A stretch of DNA of 64,000 nucleotides from Caminicella sporogenes DSM 14501 (GTDB lineage Bacteria; Bacillota; Clostridia; Peptostreptococcales; Caminicellaceae). Position 1 is the stretch's first letter; the number at the start of each line of letters is the position of its first letter. The notes beneath the pieces were generated by a model. The model saw only the letters and a list, made by a program, of their open reading frames with translations. It did no database searches and was not told the origin of the DNA. The stretch is taken from NCBI RefSeq assembly GCF_900142285.1, contig NZ_FRAJ01000009.1, positions 60,281-124,280 of the forward strand, in the 5' to 3' direction. Of this stretch, positions 48,541 through 58,292 are shown in pieces. The translations under genes were made by a program, and so were the position numbers.

Positions 48541-49890
48541 ATGAAAATTACAGTAGCAGGTACAGGATATGTAGGGCTAGTAACAGGGGTATGCCTTGCA
48601 GAAATAGGGCATAATGTTACATGTGTAGATGTAGATGAAAATAAAATTAATCTAATGAAATCAGGGAAATCTCCTATATATGAAGCAGGATTAGAAGAAT
48701 TAATGCTTAAAAATAAGGATAGATTAACTTATACTACAGATTATAAAAGTGCTTATAAAGACGCTGATGTCATTTTCATAGGCGTGGGAACTCCTGAAAA
48801 GAAAGATGGCTCAGCAAATCTAAAATATGTTTATGAGGTAGTAAAACAAATAGCTGAAACAGTAGAGAAAGACTCTTTAGTTGTAATAAAATCTACTGTA
48901 CCAATTGGAACTAATGATAAGATAGAAAGATTTTTAAAGGAAAACTTAAAAAATGATGTAGATGTAGAAGTAGCTTCTAATCCAGAATTTTTAGCTCAAG
49001 GTACAGCTGTAAAAGATACTTTACAAGCTTCGAGGATTGTATTAGGTGTAAAATCAAAAAGGGCAGAAAAAATATTAAGAAAAGTATATGATGGATTTAA
49101 TCAACCTTATGTTGTTACTGATAGAAGAAGTGCTGAGATGATTAAATATGCATCTAATGATTTCTTAGCATTAAAAATATCATATATTAATGAAATTGCT
49201 AATTTATGTGAAATAGTTGGAGCTAATGTGGAAGATATAGCAAAGGGAATGGGATACGATCCTCGTATTGGAAATAAATTTTTAAGAGCAGGTATAGGAT
49301 ATGGTGGATCATGTTTTCCAAAGGATACAAAAGCATTACATTGGTTAGCTAATTTCCACGATTATGAGTTGAAAACTGTAAAGGCTGCAATTGAGGTCAA
49401 TGAAAATCAAAAGATAAAACTTATAAAGAAAGCAAGGAGATATTATGAAAGTTTTAATGGTTTAAATGTTGCAATTCTTGGATTAACATTTAAACCAGGA
49501 ACAGATGATTTACGTGAAGCACCATCCTTAGCAAACATTCCAATACTTCTTGAAGATGGAGCTAATATTAAAGCTTGGGACCCTGTAGGGGTTGAGAACT
49601 ATAAAAAGATTTATCCTAATGAAATAACATATTGTGATAGTATCGAAGAGGCAATTAAAGATGCAGATATTTGTTTAATATTTACGGAATGGCCAGAAAT
49701 AGTTAATTTTGATATATCTAAGTTTGAAAAACTTATGAAAAAGCCAATAGTACTTGATGGAAGAAATTGCTATGATTTAAAAGAGGTAAAAGATGCTGGA
49801 ATAATATATGAATCAATAGGTAGAAGGACTATTAATGGATATTATAAAATAAGTTCTATAGAGGAAGTAGCTACAGCAAAAAATAAATAG
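48541..49890 (+). CDS. UDP-glucose 6-dehydrogenase
   Basis: A nucleotide-sugar dehydrogenase of 449 residues that oxidises UDP-glucose to UDP-glucuronate with two NAD+. It begins MKITVAGTGYVGLVTGVCLA, and the catalytic cysteine is Cys258 in GYGGSCFPKDTKAL. LTFKPGTDDLREAPSLAN marks the C-terminal domain. It is closer to Ugd/TuaD than to the WecC/WbpA branch represented at 53278. AGGGGGTATTAC precedes the ATG. Confidence 0.92.
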   Translation: MKITVAGTGYVGLVTGVCLAEIGHNVTCVDVDENKINLMKSGKSPIYEAGLEELMLKNKDRLTYTTDYKSAYKDADVIFIGVGTPEKKDGSANLKYVYEVVKQIAETVEKDSLVVIKSTVPIGTNDKIERFLKENLKNDVDVEVASNPEFLAQGTAVKDTLQASRIVLGVKSKRAEKILRKVYDGFNQPYVVTDRRSAEMIKYASNDFLALKISYINEIANLCEIVGANVEDIAKGMGYDPRIGNKFLRAGIGYGGSCFPKDTKALHWLANFHDYELKTVKAAIEVNENQKIKLIKKARRYYESFNGLNVAILGLTFKPGTDDLREAPSLANIPILLEDGANIKAWDPVGVENYKKIYPNEITYCDSIEEAIKDADICLIFTEWPEIVNFDISKFEKLMKKPIVLDGRNCYDLKEVKDAGIIYESIGRRTINGYYKISSIEEVATAKNK

Positions 49891-49993
49891 CTTTCAAAGT
49901 AGAATATTAGATGTAATTTTACAATCAAAATATTATTAAATACTAGATTTAATAATACGGTTACAGTTAGTATAGTTGTAATAAGTATTACCA

Positions 49994-50364
49994 CTTAAAG
50001 ATGTTAAAGTAGCAATATTAGGTATAACTTTTAAAGAAAATTGTTCTGACGTTAGAAATATAAAAGTAATAGATATTATAAAAGAAAATTAGAAGAGTTT
50101 AGTATAGATGTTATAGTTCATAAGCCTGTAGAAGATAAAGAAGAAGTTTGGGAAGAATATAGAATTAACTTGGTAGACAAAGATGCTTTAAGAAATTTAA
50201 ATTGTATAGTTTTGACAGCTGCTCATAATGAATTTAAAGAAAAATACAACTTGGATTTCTTTGATGGATTATTTGTAGATAATAAAAAAATTTTAATTGA
50301 TGTTAAGAGCATAATGAATAGAAAAGAGTTTGAAGCTAGAGGATATTTGTATTGGGGTCTATAG
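49994..50364 (+). pseudogene. Remnant of a UDP-HexNAc dehydrogenase
   Basis: Only the C-terminal domain of a WecC/TviB-type nucleotide-sugar dehydrogenase remains. The piece [20 protein letters not shown] and IKVIDIIKE is in one frame. A single-base loss near 50090 moves the rest (EEFSIDVIVHKPVEDKEEVW, then VDKDALRNLNCIVLTAAHNE) into another. The N-terminal and catalytic domains are gone. The complete homolog at 53278 may have replaced it. Confidence 0.82.
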
Positions 50365-50457
50365 AACTATAAGTTTTTAGATAAGTATAGTATTGTGTAG
50401 GGAATTTAAAATTGATATATTATTTCAATTTATATTTATATTGTAAAAGGTGATATA

Positions 50458-50930
50458 ATGTCAAATTTATTTATGGTACTTTCTATATATAATTATTATT
50501 CAGATAATATTCATAGGAATGCTTTACAAACTATATAAAACCATAGCCCATCCAGCTGTTTTTTTCAGACTTATACAACAATACAAGTTGTTTTAGCATT
50601 ATTAGTTTTTAAAAACTTCGATTTTTATTATAGTGGAGTTATTTGGATTTTATTAGCTCTATTTTTATTTTCATTAGGTAGTTTATTGGCTAGTGGATTA
50701 ATATATAAAAAATTAACAAAATCAAATATTTGTTATAGCTATTCTATAAAGTTAGATTTAGCGAAAACAATACTTTTAACAAGTATATTACTAGGTAGCT
50801 TGTATTCAATTGAGTTACTTATTAAGAATGGGATTTCTTTAAGTCAGTTATTAGATTTTGAATAATTATTAGAAATAAATCACTCAATGGCAGTTCAAAG
50901 ATATTCAGGTAGTGGACGGGAAGCAAGTAA
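50458..50930 (+). pseudogene. Remnant of an oligosaccharide polymerase
   Basis: Stops and shifts interrupt a hydrophobic protein. Readable pieces are SNLFMVLSIYNYYSDNIHRN, FYYSGVIWILLALFLFSLGS and INHSMAVQRYSGSG. The last is typical of Wzy-like repeat-unit polymerases. Several disabling changes are present. Confidence 0.65.
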
Positions 50931-51330
50931 AATTAATAGATAATAAATTAGATAATGTATATTTTTTTGATTCTATTAAAAAAGAAGAAATACATGGTAC
51001 TTTACTATAAATGGATGCTTTATACATAGGAAGTAAAAAAGTAAGTTATATAAGTATGGAGTATCTGCTAATAAAATTTTTGATTATATGCTTACAGGAA
51101 AGCCTATTATAGATGCCTTTGATACTCAACATAGTCCATTGAGATATAGCAATGTTTCTTTAGTAGTGGAAGCAGAGAATATAGAATCTATAGCAAATGC
51201 AATTAAAAAGGCAAGTTTACTATCAAATGACGAATTAAATGAAATAAAAAATAAATCAATAAATTATGTTATATTAAATCACAATTATGAAAAATTAGCG
51301 AATGATTTTGCCAAAGAATTTAAAAAATGA
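50930..51330 (+). pseudogene. Remnant of a family 4 glycosyltransferase
   Basis: The C-terminal half of a WbuB-like glycosyltransferase is spread over two frames. VYFFDSIKKEEIHGTLL meets a stop, then YGVSANKIFDYMLTGKPIID and a helical end ILNHNYEKLANDFAKEFKK follow, with a stop at 51330. The N-terminal acceptor domain is missing. Confidence 0.75.
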
Positions 51331-51483
51331 ATAATTATGACTTTAATACAATTGTGATATTTATTTTTTATAAATGCTAAGACGCAATAATTTTAAATCA
51401 ATAAAATCTTATTTAAAGAAATGAGGTAGAGCATAGAAAAATAATTATAAAAAACATCAAAATATTAGAAAGATGGTGAAATT

Positions 51484-52671
51484 GTGAAAATTCCATTGAT
51501 AGATTTAAAAAAACAATATGAAACTATAAAAAGTGATGCCGACAAAAATGTCTTAGAAATCCTTTCATCTGCAAATTACATAATGGGTGAAAATTTAAAA
51601 CAATTCGAAAAAGAAATATGTGAGTATTTAGGAGCAAGAAATTCTATATCTGTTGGTAACGGAACTGATGCATTAGTTATAGCGTTAAAAGCCCTTGGGA
51701 TAGGACAAGGTGACGAAGTAATAACTTCTCCATTTACATTCTTTGCTACTGCTGAAAGCATATCTGCAGTTGGCGCTAAGCCTGTATTTGTAGATGTAAG
51801 AGTAGATACTTTTAACATTGATCCAAATAAAATAGAAGAGAAAATTACTTCAAAAACTAAAGCTATTATGCCAGTGCATATTTTTGGGCAACCTGCTGAT
51901 ATGGATGAAATTATGGATATTGCTAAAAAATACGGTTTATATGTAATAGAAGATGCTTGTCAAGCAATAGGTGCCGAGTATAAAGGTAAAAAGGTAGGTA
52001 CTATTGGAGACATAGCCTGTTTTTCATTTTTCCCAACTAAAAACCTTGGCTGTGCTGGAGACGGAGGAATGATAGTAACAAACAATGATGATTTAGCAAC
52101 CATATGTAAAGCATTAAGAACTCATGGCAGTGGTGCTGATGGCAGAAAAGCCTATAATTTACTTAATAACATAGATGAAAATATGGAAGAAAATAATAGT
52201 ATAGATAATATGGTATATAATCCTCTTAAATATTATAACTACTTAATAGGTTATAATTCTAGATTAGATGAAATTCAAGCAGCTATATTAAGAGTAAAAT
52301 TAAAAGAATTAGATAGATGGAATGATTTGAGAAGAGAACATGCAAAGTTTTATAATGAAAACTTAAAAGACACAGAATTTATTACATCTTTTGAAGAAAA
52401 ACATGTGAAACACGTATATCATATGTATATTCTTCAATCAGAAAGAAGAGCTGATGTAGTAAGCTACTTGAAAGATAAAGGGATAGCTACAGGAATTTAT
52501 TATCCAGTTCCTTTACATCTTCAAAAAGTATATAAGGGATTAGGATATAAACTAAGGGATATGCCAAATGCAGAATATTTATCAGAAAGAACATTTGCTA
52601 TTCCAGTTTATCCTGAATTAAGTAAAGAGCAGAGAAAATATATAGTTGATGTATTAAAATCTTTTAAATAA
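51484..52671 (+). CDS. DegT/DnrJ-type sugar aminotransferase (WbpE-like)
   Basis: A 395-residue PLP enzyme of the DegT/EryC1/StrS family. The PLP lysine is Lys186 in FSFFPTKNLGCAGDGGM, and GNGTDALVIALKALGIGQGD is the cofactor phosphate region. With its neighbours it fits WbpE, which aminates the 3-keto sugar UDP-3-keto-GlcNAcA to the 3-amino form. The start is GTG after AAGATGGTGAAA. The next gene starts 19 bases later. Confidence 0.92.
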   Translation: MKIPLIDLKKQYETIKSDADKNVLEILSSANYIMGENLKQFEKEICEYLGARNSISVGNGTDALVIALKALGIGQGDEVITSPFTFFATAESISAVGAKPVFVDVRVDTFNIDPNKIEEKITSKTKAIMPVHIFGQPADMDEIMDIAKKYGLYVIEDACQAIGAEYKGKKVGTIGDIACFSFFPTKNLGCAGDGGMIVTNNDDLATICKALRTHGSGADGRKAYNLLNNIDENMEENNSIDNMVYNPLKYYNYLIGYNSRLDEIQAAILRVKLKELDRWNDLRREHAKFYNENLKDTEFITSFEEKHVKHVYHMYILQSERRADVVSYLKDKGIATGIYYPVPLHLQKVYKGLGYKLRDMPNAEYLSERTFAIPVYPELSKEQRKYIVDVLKSFK

Positions 52672-52690
52672 AGAATAGGATGGGATTGAT

Positions 52691-53272
52691 ATGAATAAAA
52701 AAGATTATTTTGTTCATGAATCAAGTTATATAGATGAACCTTGTTATATAGGAAAAGGAACAAAAATATGGCACTTTTCTCATATTATGAAGAATTGTTA
52801 TATTGGTGAAAACTGTAACATAGGTCAAAATGTAGTAATATCACCTAATGTTAAAATAGGCAACAATGTTAAAATACAAAACAATGTTTCAGTCTATACA
52901 GGTGTGATATGTGAAGACGATGTATTTTTAGGACCTTCATGTGTTTTTACAAATGTAATTAATCCAAGAAGCTTTATAGTAAGAAAAGATGAGTTTAAAA
53001 AAACTGTAGTAAAAAAGGGAGCATCTATAGGTGCTAATGCTACTATTGTTTGTGGTAATGAGATAGGAAGGTATGCCTTTGTTGGAGCTGGAGCTGTAAT
53101 AACAAAAAATGTTCCTGACTATGCTTTAGTTGTAGGGAATCCAGCAAAAATAATAGGTTATGTTTGCGAATGTGGAAATAGGTTGAAAAAAGTAGAAAAT
53201 AAATATATATGTAATTCATGTAATAAAGAATATGAAATGAAGAATAATGGTTTAAGTCCCAAGGAGGAATAG
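52691..53272 (+). CDS. Hexapeptide N-acetyltransferase (WbpD-like)
   Basis: A left-handed beta-helix acetyltransferase of 193 residues. Repeats such as [20 protein letters not shown] and [11 protein letters not shown] are visible, followed by [20 protein letters not shown]. The C-terminal tail carries CECGNRLKK and CNSCNKEY, a small zinc ribbon found in many WbpD relatives. It probably acetylates the 3-amino group made by the upstream aminotransferase, using acetyl-CoA. Confidence 0.92.
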   Translation: MNKKDYFVHESSYIDEPCYIGKGTKIWHFSHIMKNCYIGENCNIGQNVVISPNVKIGNNVKIQNNVSVYTGVICEDDVFLGPSCVFTNVINPRSFIVRKDEFKKTVVKKGASIGANATIVCGNEIGRYAFVGAGAVITKNVPDYALVVGNPAKIIGYVCECGNRLKKVENKYICNSCNKEYEMKNNGLSPKEE

Positions 53273-53277
53273 AGATT

Positions 53278-54609
53278 ATGAATAATAAAAATACAATCAA
53301 AGAAAATCTTTTAAAGAAAATTAACGATAAATCTGCAGTAGTAGCTGTTATAGGTCTTGGTTATGTAGGTCTTCCTCTTGCAGTAGAAAAAGCTAAAGCA
53401 GGGTACAAAACAATAGGTTTTGATATACAGAAATTAAAAGTTGATATGGTAAATCAAGGACAAAATTACATAGGTGATGTAGTAGATTCTGAACTAAAAG
53501 ATTTAGTAAGTAAAGGTTTATTAGCTGCTACTACTGATTTTTCTATTGTAAAAGATGCAGATTTCATAGCAATATGCGTACCTACCCCATTAGATGAGTA
53601 CCAACAACCAGATATAAGTTACGTTAAAAATTCTGCTATAGAAATATCAAAGTATCTTAAAAAAGGTTCTATTGTGGTATTAGAAAGTACTACATATCCG
53701 GGAACTACAGAAGAATTACTTTTACCAATATTAGAAGAAGGTTCAGGACTAAAATGTGGACAAGATTTCTTTTTAGCTTTTTCTCCTGAAAGGGTAGATC
53801 CAGGTAATCTAATCTATAAAACAAAAAATACTCCTAAAGTAGTAGGTGGAGTAGGGAAAGATTCTACAGAAATTGCAGCTACTATGTATAGAAATGTTCT
53901 TGAAGGAGAAGTATTTGAAGTATCTTCACCAAAAGTAGCTGAAATGGAAAAAATACTTGAAAATACATATAGAAATATAAATATAGGGCTTATTAATGAG
54001 ATGGCTATAATTTGTCATAAGATGGGAATTAATGTATGGGAAGTTATAGAAGCAGCGAAAACGAAACCTTATGGATTCCAGGCTTTTTATCCAGGACCTG
54101 GACTTGGTGGGCACTGTATACCATTAGATCCATATTATTTGACATGGAAAGCTAGAGAGTATGATTATCATACAAGGCTAATAGAAATTTCAGGTGAGAT
54201 AAACAACTATATGCCAGAGTATGTAGTAGAAAGAAGTAGCAAGATACTTAATAGATTCAAAAAACCACTTAATGGTTCTAAAATACTAATATTAGGTGTA
54301 GCATATAAGCAAGACATAGATGATTATAGAGAAAGTCCAGCATTAAAAGTCATCGAAAAGTTTGAGAGAGAAGGTTGTATTGTAGACTTCTATGATCCGT
54401 ATATTAATGAGTATAAATTTAAAGGTAAAATAAAACATGGAATAGAAGAACTTACAAAAAATACATTACAGAATGTTGATTTAGTTGTAATTACTACTGC
54501 CCATACTAAAGTTGATTACGATTTTGTACAAGCTAATTCTAAGTTTATATTTGATACTAAAAATGCCATGAAAAATGTAAAAAATAGGGAAAATATAGAA
54601 TTACTGTAA
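53278..54609 (+). CDS. UDP-GlcNAc 6-dehydrogenase (WbpA-like)
   Basis: A 443-residue nucleotide-sugar dehydrogenase. It has VAVIGLGYVGLPLAVEKAKA, the SPERVDPGN motif and catalytic Cys280 in PGPGLGGHCIPLDPYYL, which place it in the WecC/WbpA branch acting on UDP-HexNAc. It would oxidise UDP-GlcNAc to UDP-GlcNAcA, the first step of the pathway. AAGGAGGAA precedes the ATG, five bases after the previous stop. Confidence 0.93.
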   Translation: MNNKNTIKENLLKKINDKSAVVAVIGLGYVGLPLAVEKAKAGYKTIGFDIQKLKVDMVNQGQNYIGDVVDSELKDLVSKGLLAATTDFSIVKDADFIAICVPTPLDEYQQPDISYVKNSAIEISKYLKKGSIVVLESTTYPGTTEELLLPILEEGSGLKCGQDFFLAFSPERVDPGNLIYKTKNTPKVVGGVGKDSTEIAATMYRNVLEGEVFEVSSPKVAEMEKILENTYRNINIGLINEMAIICHKMGINVWEVIEAAKTKPYGFQAFYPGPGLGGHCIPLDPYYLTWKAREYDYHTRLIEISGEINNYMPEYVVERSSKILNRFKKPLNGSKILILGVAYKQDIDDYRESPALKVIEKFEREGCIVDFYDPYINEYKFKGKIKHGIEELTKNTLQNVDLVVITTAHTKVDYDFVQANSKFIFDTKNAMKNVKNRENIELL

Positions 54610-54622
54610 TGGGGTGGAGTAA

Positions 54623-55645
54623 ATGTCAAAACTAAAATTTGCAATTATTGGATGTGGAAGAATATCTTACAAACATGTAGAAGCTTTGATAAATAATAAA
54701 GACGAAGCTGATCTTGTGGCATTATGTGATTTAGTTGAAGAAAAGGCTATTGAAAGAAAAAAACAATATGAAAATGCAGTAAAGGACTCAAATGTAAAGG
54801 TTTATACAGATTATGTAAAAATGCTAGAAAAGGAAAATATAGATGTAGTTGCTATAGCAACAGAAAGTGGTTATCATGCAAAACATGCTATAGATTGTTT
54901 AAATGCAGAAAAACATGTTTTAGTAGAAAAACCTATGGCTTTATCTTCTGATGACGCAAATGAAATGATAAAATTAGCAAAAGAGAAAAATTTAAAGCTT
55001 GGAGTATGCCACCAAAATAGATTCAATCCACCAATACAAAAATTAAGAAGAGCAATAGAAGAAGGAAGATTTGGCAAAATAGTAAATGGAACAGCTAGAA
55101 TACTTTGGAATAGAAATGATGATTATTATAAGCAAGCACCTTGGAGAGGGACAAAGGCACTAGACGGTGGAACATTGATGAACCAATGTATACACAATAT
55201 TGACCTTCTTCAATGGATGATGGGTTCAGAAGTAGAAAGAGTGTATGCAGAAAGAGGAACATTTTTAAGAAATATAGAAATGGAAGACTTTGGTGCAATA
55301 CTTATACGATTTAAAAATGGCTCTATTGGTATAGTGGAAGGAAGTGCTTGTGTATATCCAAAGAATTTAGAAGAAACTTTAAGTATATTTGGAGAAAAAG
55401 GAACTGTAGTTATAGGTGGTTTGGCTGTTAACGAAATAAAAACTTGGATATTTGAAGATGAAAGAGATTATGATAAAGAAGAGTATAGTACAGATATAGA
55501 TAGTGTTTATGGTAAGGGACATACTCCACTTTATAAAGATTTTATAGATGCCATAAATAATAATAGGGAACCATTAATAAATGGAGAAGAAGGCAAGAAG
55601 GCTATGGAGATTGTATTAAAGGCGTATGAGTTTAAAAATATGTAA
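54623..55645 (+). CDS. Gfo/Idh/MocA oxidoreductase (WbpB-like)
   Basis: A 340-residue NAD-dependent sugar oxidoreductase. FAIIGCGRISYKHVEALI is the nucleotide loop and EKPMALSSDDANEMI carries the conserved lysine. DGGTLMNQCIHNIDLLQWMM provides the catalytic histidine region. In the WbpA/B/D/E set it oxidises C3 of UDP-GlcNAcA before transamination. GGGGTGGAG precedes the ATG. Confidence 0.93.
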   Translation: MSKLKFAIIGCGRISYKHVEALINNKDEADLVALCDLVEEKAIERKKQYENAVKDSNVKVYTDYVKMLEKENIDVVAIATESGYHAKHAIDCLNAEKHVLVEKPMALSSDDANEMIKLAKEKNLKLGVCHQNRFNPPIQKLRRAIEEGRFGKIVNGTARILWNRNDDYYKQAPWRGTKALDGGTLMNQCIHNIDLLQWMMGSEVERVYAERGTFLRNIEMEDFGAILIRFKNGSIGIVEGSACVYPKNLEETLSIFGEKGTVVIGGLAVNEIKTWIFEDERDYDKEEYSTDIDSVYGKGHTPLYKDFIDAINNNREPLINGEEGKKAMEIVLKAYEFKNM

Positions 55646-55671
55646 TTCTATAAGAAAGTAGTGAAATAGAG

Positions 55672-56766
55672 ATGAAGAAAGTTAAAATGATTCTTACTAA
55701 TAGCTTTCATCCAGATGTAAGGGTTTATAAAGAAGCAAAGTATTTAGTTACTAAAGGGTTTGATGTTGAAATATTATGTTGGGATAGAGAAAATGAATAT
55801 ATAAATAGAGAAGTAGAAGAGATTGAAGGCATAAAAATAAAAAGATTTTTTCAATATGCAAAATATGGAACGGGATATAAACAAATCATACCATATATTA
55901 AATTTATTAAAAAATGTAAGAAATATTTAAAGAATAAAGAGTATCAATATTTACATTGCCATGACTTAGATGGGGTAATAGCTGGTTTTTTTTGCAAATC
56001 AAGGAATTGTAAATTAATTTTTGATATGCATGAATTTTATGAAGGACAAGATAGAAATCAAATATTAAAATTTATTATAAGGCAACTTGTAAATTTAATG
56101 CAAGATAAATCAGATACTATAATTTATGTTAATGAAATTCAAAAAACTACAATGAAACAAAAAAATTATGATAAATTAATTTATTTGCCGAATTATCCAG
56201 AGTCTAAGAGTTATATTGGGTGTACAAAAATACAATCAGAAAAATTGAGAGTATCTTATATAGGTGCAGTTAGGCAATATAATGAGTTAAAAAATTTAAT
56301 GGATGCATGCAAGAATATAGAGGGGGTAGAAGTATTTATACATGGAGCTGGAACTTCGTATAGCAAACTAAAAGAAATAGAAAGTAATTATAATAATGTA
56401 AATATTACTGGATTATATCATTACTCTCAAAGTGCATATTTATATAGTCAAGCGGATATATTATATGTTGTATATAATATGAAAATAAATAATTGGAAAA
56501 TATCATATCCAGTAAAGTTCTTTGAGGCAATAATTACTAAGACACCTATTATTGTTAGTAAAGGCTCAATGCTTGAAGAATTTTTAAAAGATAATGATAT
56601 AGGTTTTGTAGTCGATGGAAACAATGTTGAGGAAATAAGAGAATTAATTGAGTATATAAATAGTAATAGATATATACTTGATGAGAAAATGAAGAATATA
56701 GAAAAAATACAATTTAATTTTACTTGGGAAGAAATAGTTAAAAATTTATATCAAATATATAAATAA
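55672..56766 (+). CDS. Family 4 glycosyltransferase
   Basis: A 364-residue GT-B enzyme. It opens KKVKMILTNSFHPDVRVYKE and has a C-terminal donor domain with SYPVKFFEAIITKTPIIVSK, the EX7E-like region. The donor sugar is unknown; the diacetamido-glucuronate made by adjacent genes is a candidate. A 192-base AT-rich gap without features follows. Confidence 0.88.
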   Translation: MKKVKMILTNSFHPDVRVYKEAKYLVTKGFDVEILCWDRENEYINREVEEIEGIKIKRFFQYAKYGTGYKQIIPYIKFIKKCKKYLKNKEYQYLHCHDLDGVIAGFFCKSRNCKLIFDMHEFYEGQDRNQILKFIIRQLVNLMQDKSDTIIYVNEIQKTTMKQKNYDKLIYLPNYPESKSYIGCTKIQSEKLRVSYIGAVRQYNELKNLMDACKNIEGVEVFIHGAGTSYSKLKEIESNYNNVNITGLYHYSQSAYLYSQADILYVVYNMKINNWKISYPVKFFEAIITKTPIIVSKGSMLEEFLKDNDIGFVVDGNNVEEIRELIEYINSNRYILDEKMKNIEKIQFNFTWEEIVKNLYQIYK

Positions 56767-56958
56767 AAATCTATTTTTAGCTTGATTTTTATATTTAGTA
56801 AAAAGATTCATTAATATAATAATAGTTATAGTGTGAAGTTGTATGCTTTATATAACATTATTTAGGAATATAAAAAGGGATTTATGAATTATATTGGAGT
56901 TCATTTATTTTTTTAAAAATTTAAATATGGTATTAAAATATTATATGAGGGAGTCAAT

Positions 56959-58242
56959 ATGAATATTAATAAAATAAAATGCAACACTTTGATAATATTT
57001 ACTTTTTTGTTTATATATAAATTATTGTTAGATTATGTTTATATTGAATATGTTAATAAGTATTATTCTTATATGGGTTTTATTTTAGATTTTAATATAT
57101 ATAAATACATTATAAGTATATTATGGTTTGTCATACTATTTACAGTTTTACCAAAAAACGATACTAAACCTTCATCAATTTTTCTACAATTACATTTTAT
57201 TATTATGATTATGCCAATGTTTACGACTTATGCTTTTGCAAATGAGTCTAATATATTTTTAGCACTATGTTGTAGCTTTTTCATATTAGAGTGTATAATT
57301 TTAAAAATCGTTCCTAGTATTAAACTAAAAAAAATAAAAAATTCGCATAGCATATTATATTTTATTATTATTATAAATACTATTTTTGTTTATGGGACAA
57401 TGATTAAAGCTAATGGCGTACCAACATTAAAAGCTTTAAATTTTAATAAAGTTTATGAAATAAGAGCGATTGTAAAATATCCTTTTTTGATGTCATATTT
57501 AGTTCCATGGCAAGGGAAAATAATAAATCCTTTTTTAATAACTACTTCTTATATAAAAAAAAATAAAAATTTGTTAGCTTTTTCGTTATTTTTACAATTA
57601 ATTCTTTATTTAATAACTGCTCATAAATCATTTATTTTTATTCCATTAGCTATAATAATAGTAATTAAAATGTTGGAAAGAGATAATTTTATTAGAAAAA
57701 TATCTTTATTTACTCCACTTGGAATATTATTTGTATTTGGTATGCATAAGTTATTTAATTTAATAATAATTCCATCATTGATAATTAGAAGGACTTTATT
57801 TCTACCTTCCCAATTAAAGTTTTTCTACTATGATTTTTTTTCAAAAAATGAATTATTATATTTTTCTGAGGGAGTCATAGGCAAATTTATTGGTATAAAT
57901 TCACCATATTCAATTAAGGCGGTTAATTTAATAGGGGATGTATATTTCAATAATATAGAAACTAATGCCAATACAGGTTATTTAGCAGATGCTTATGCTA
58001 ATATGGGTATATTTGGTATGTTTATTTTTTCTATTTTATTTTCAATAATATTAATATTAATAAATTCTCTTAGCAAAAACATTAAAAAAGAAATAGTAAT
58101 TGGATTATCTTTAGCTTCAATATTAGCATTAAATGATGGTGCACTATTAACTACATTATTAACAGGTGGTTTATTATTACTACTATTGTTACTATACCTA
58201 TATTCAAACTATGATTATGATGAATTAAATAATAGAGTATAG
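56959..58242 (+). CDS. Wzy-like repeat-unit polymerase
   Basis: A very hydrophobic 427-residue protein with about 12 membrane helices. A large loop is followed by NTGYLADAYANMGIFGMFIF, the acceptor-side motif common in oligosaccharide repeat-unit polymerases. Sequence conservation in this family is low, so the call rests on topology, that motif and position between a glycosyltransferase and a flippase. The composition is more AT-rich than its neighbours, which suggests transfer. Confidence 0.75.
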   Translation: MNINKIKCNTLIIFTFLFIYKLLLDYVYIEYVNKYYSYMGFILDFNIYKYIISILWFVILFTVLPKNDTKPSSIFLQLHFIIMIMPMFTTYAFANESNIFLALCCSFFILECIILKIVPSIKLKKIKNSHSILYFIIIINTIFVYGTMIKANGVPTLKALNFNKVYEIRAIVKYPFLMSYLVPWQGKIINPFLITTSYIKKNKNLLAFSLFLQLILYLITAHKSFIFIPLAIIIVIKMLERDNFIRKISLFTPLGILFVFGMHKLFNLIIIPSLIIRRTLFLPSQLKFFYYDFFSKNELLYFSEGVIGKFIGINSPYSIKAVNLIGDVYFNNIETNANTGYLADAYANMGIFGMFIFSILFSIILILINSLSKNIKKEIVIGLSLASILALNDGALLTTLLTGGLLLLLLLLYLYSNYDYDELNNRV

Positions 58243-58292
58243 GTTGAAGTAGAGATGAATAATAAAAATTGATTGTCAACGAGGGAAATTAG

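Noticed and set aside
49994..50364. Intact short gene from 50170 to 50364
   Set aside because: The frame is the tail of a dehydrogenase whose upstream part is present in another frame, so it is a remnant.
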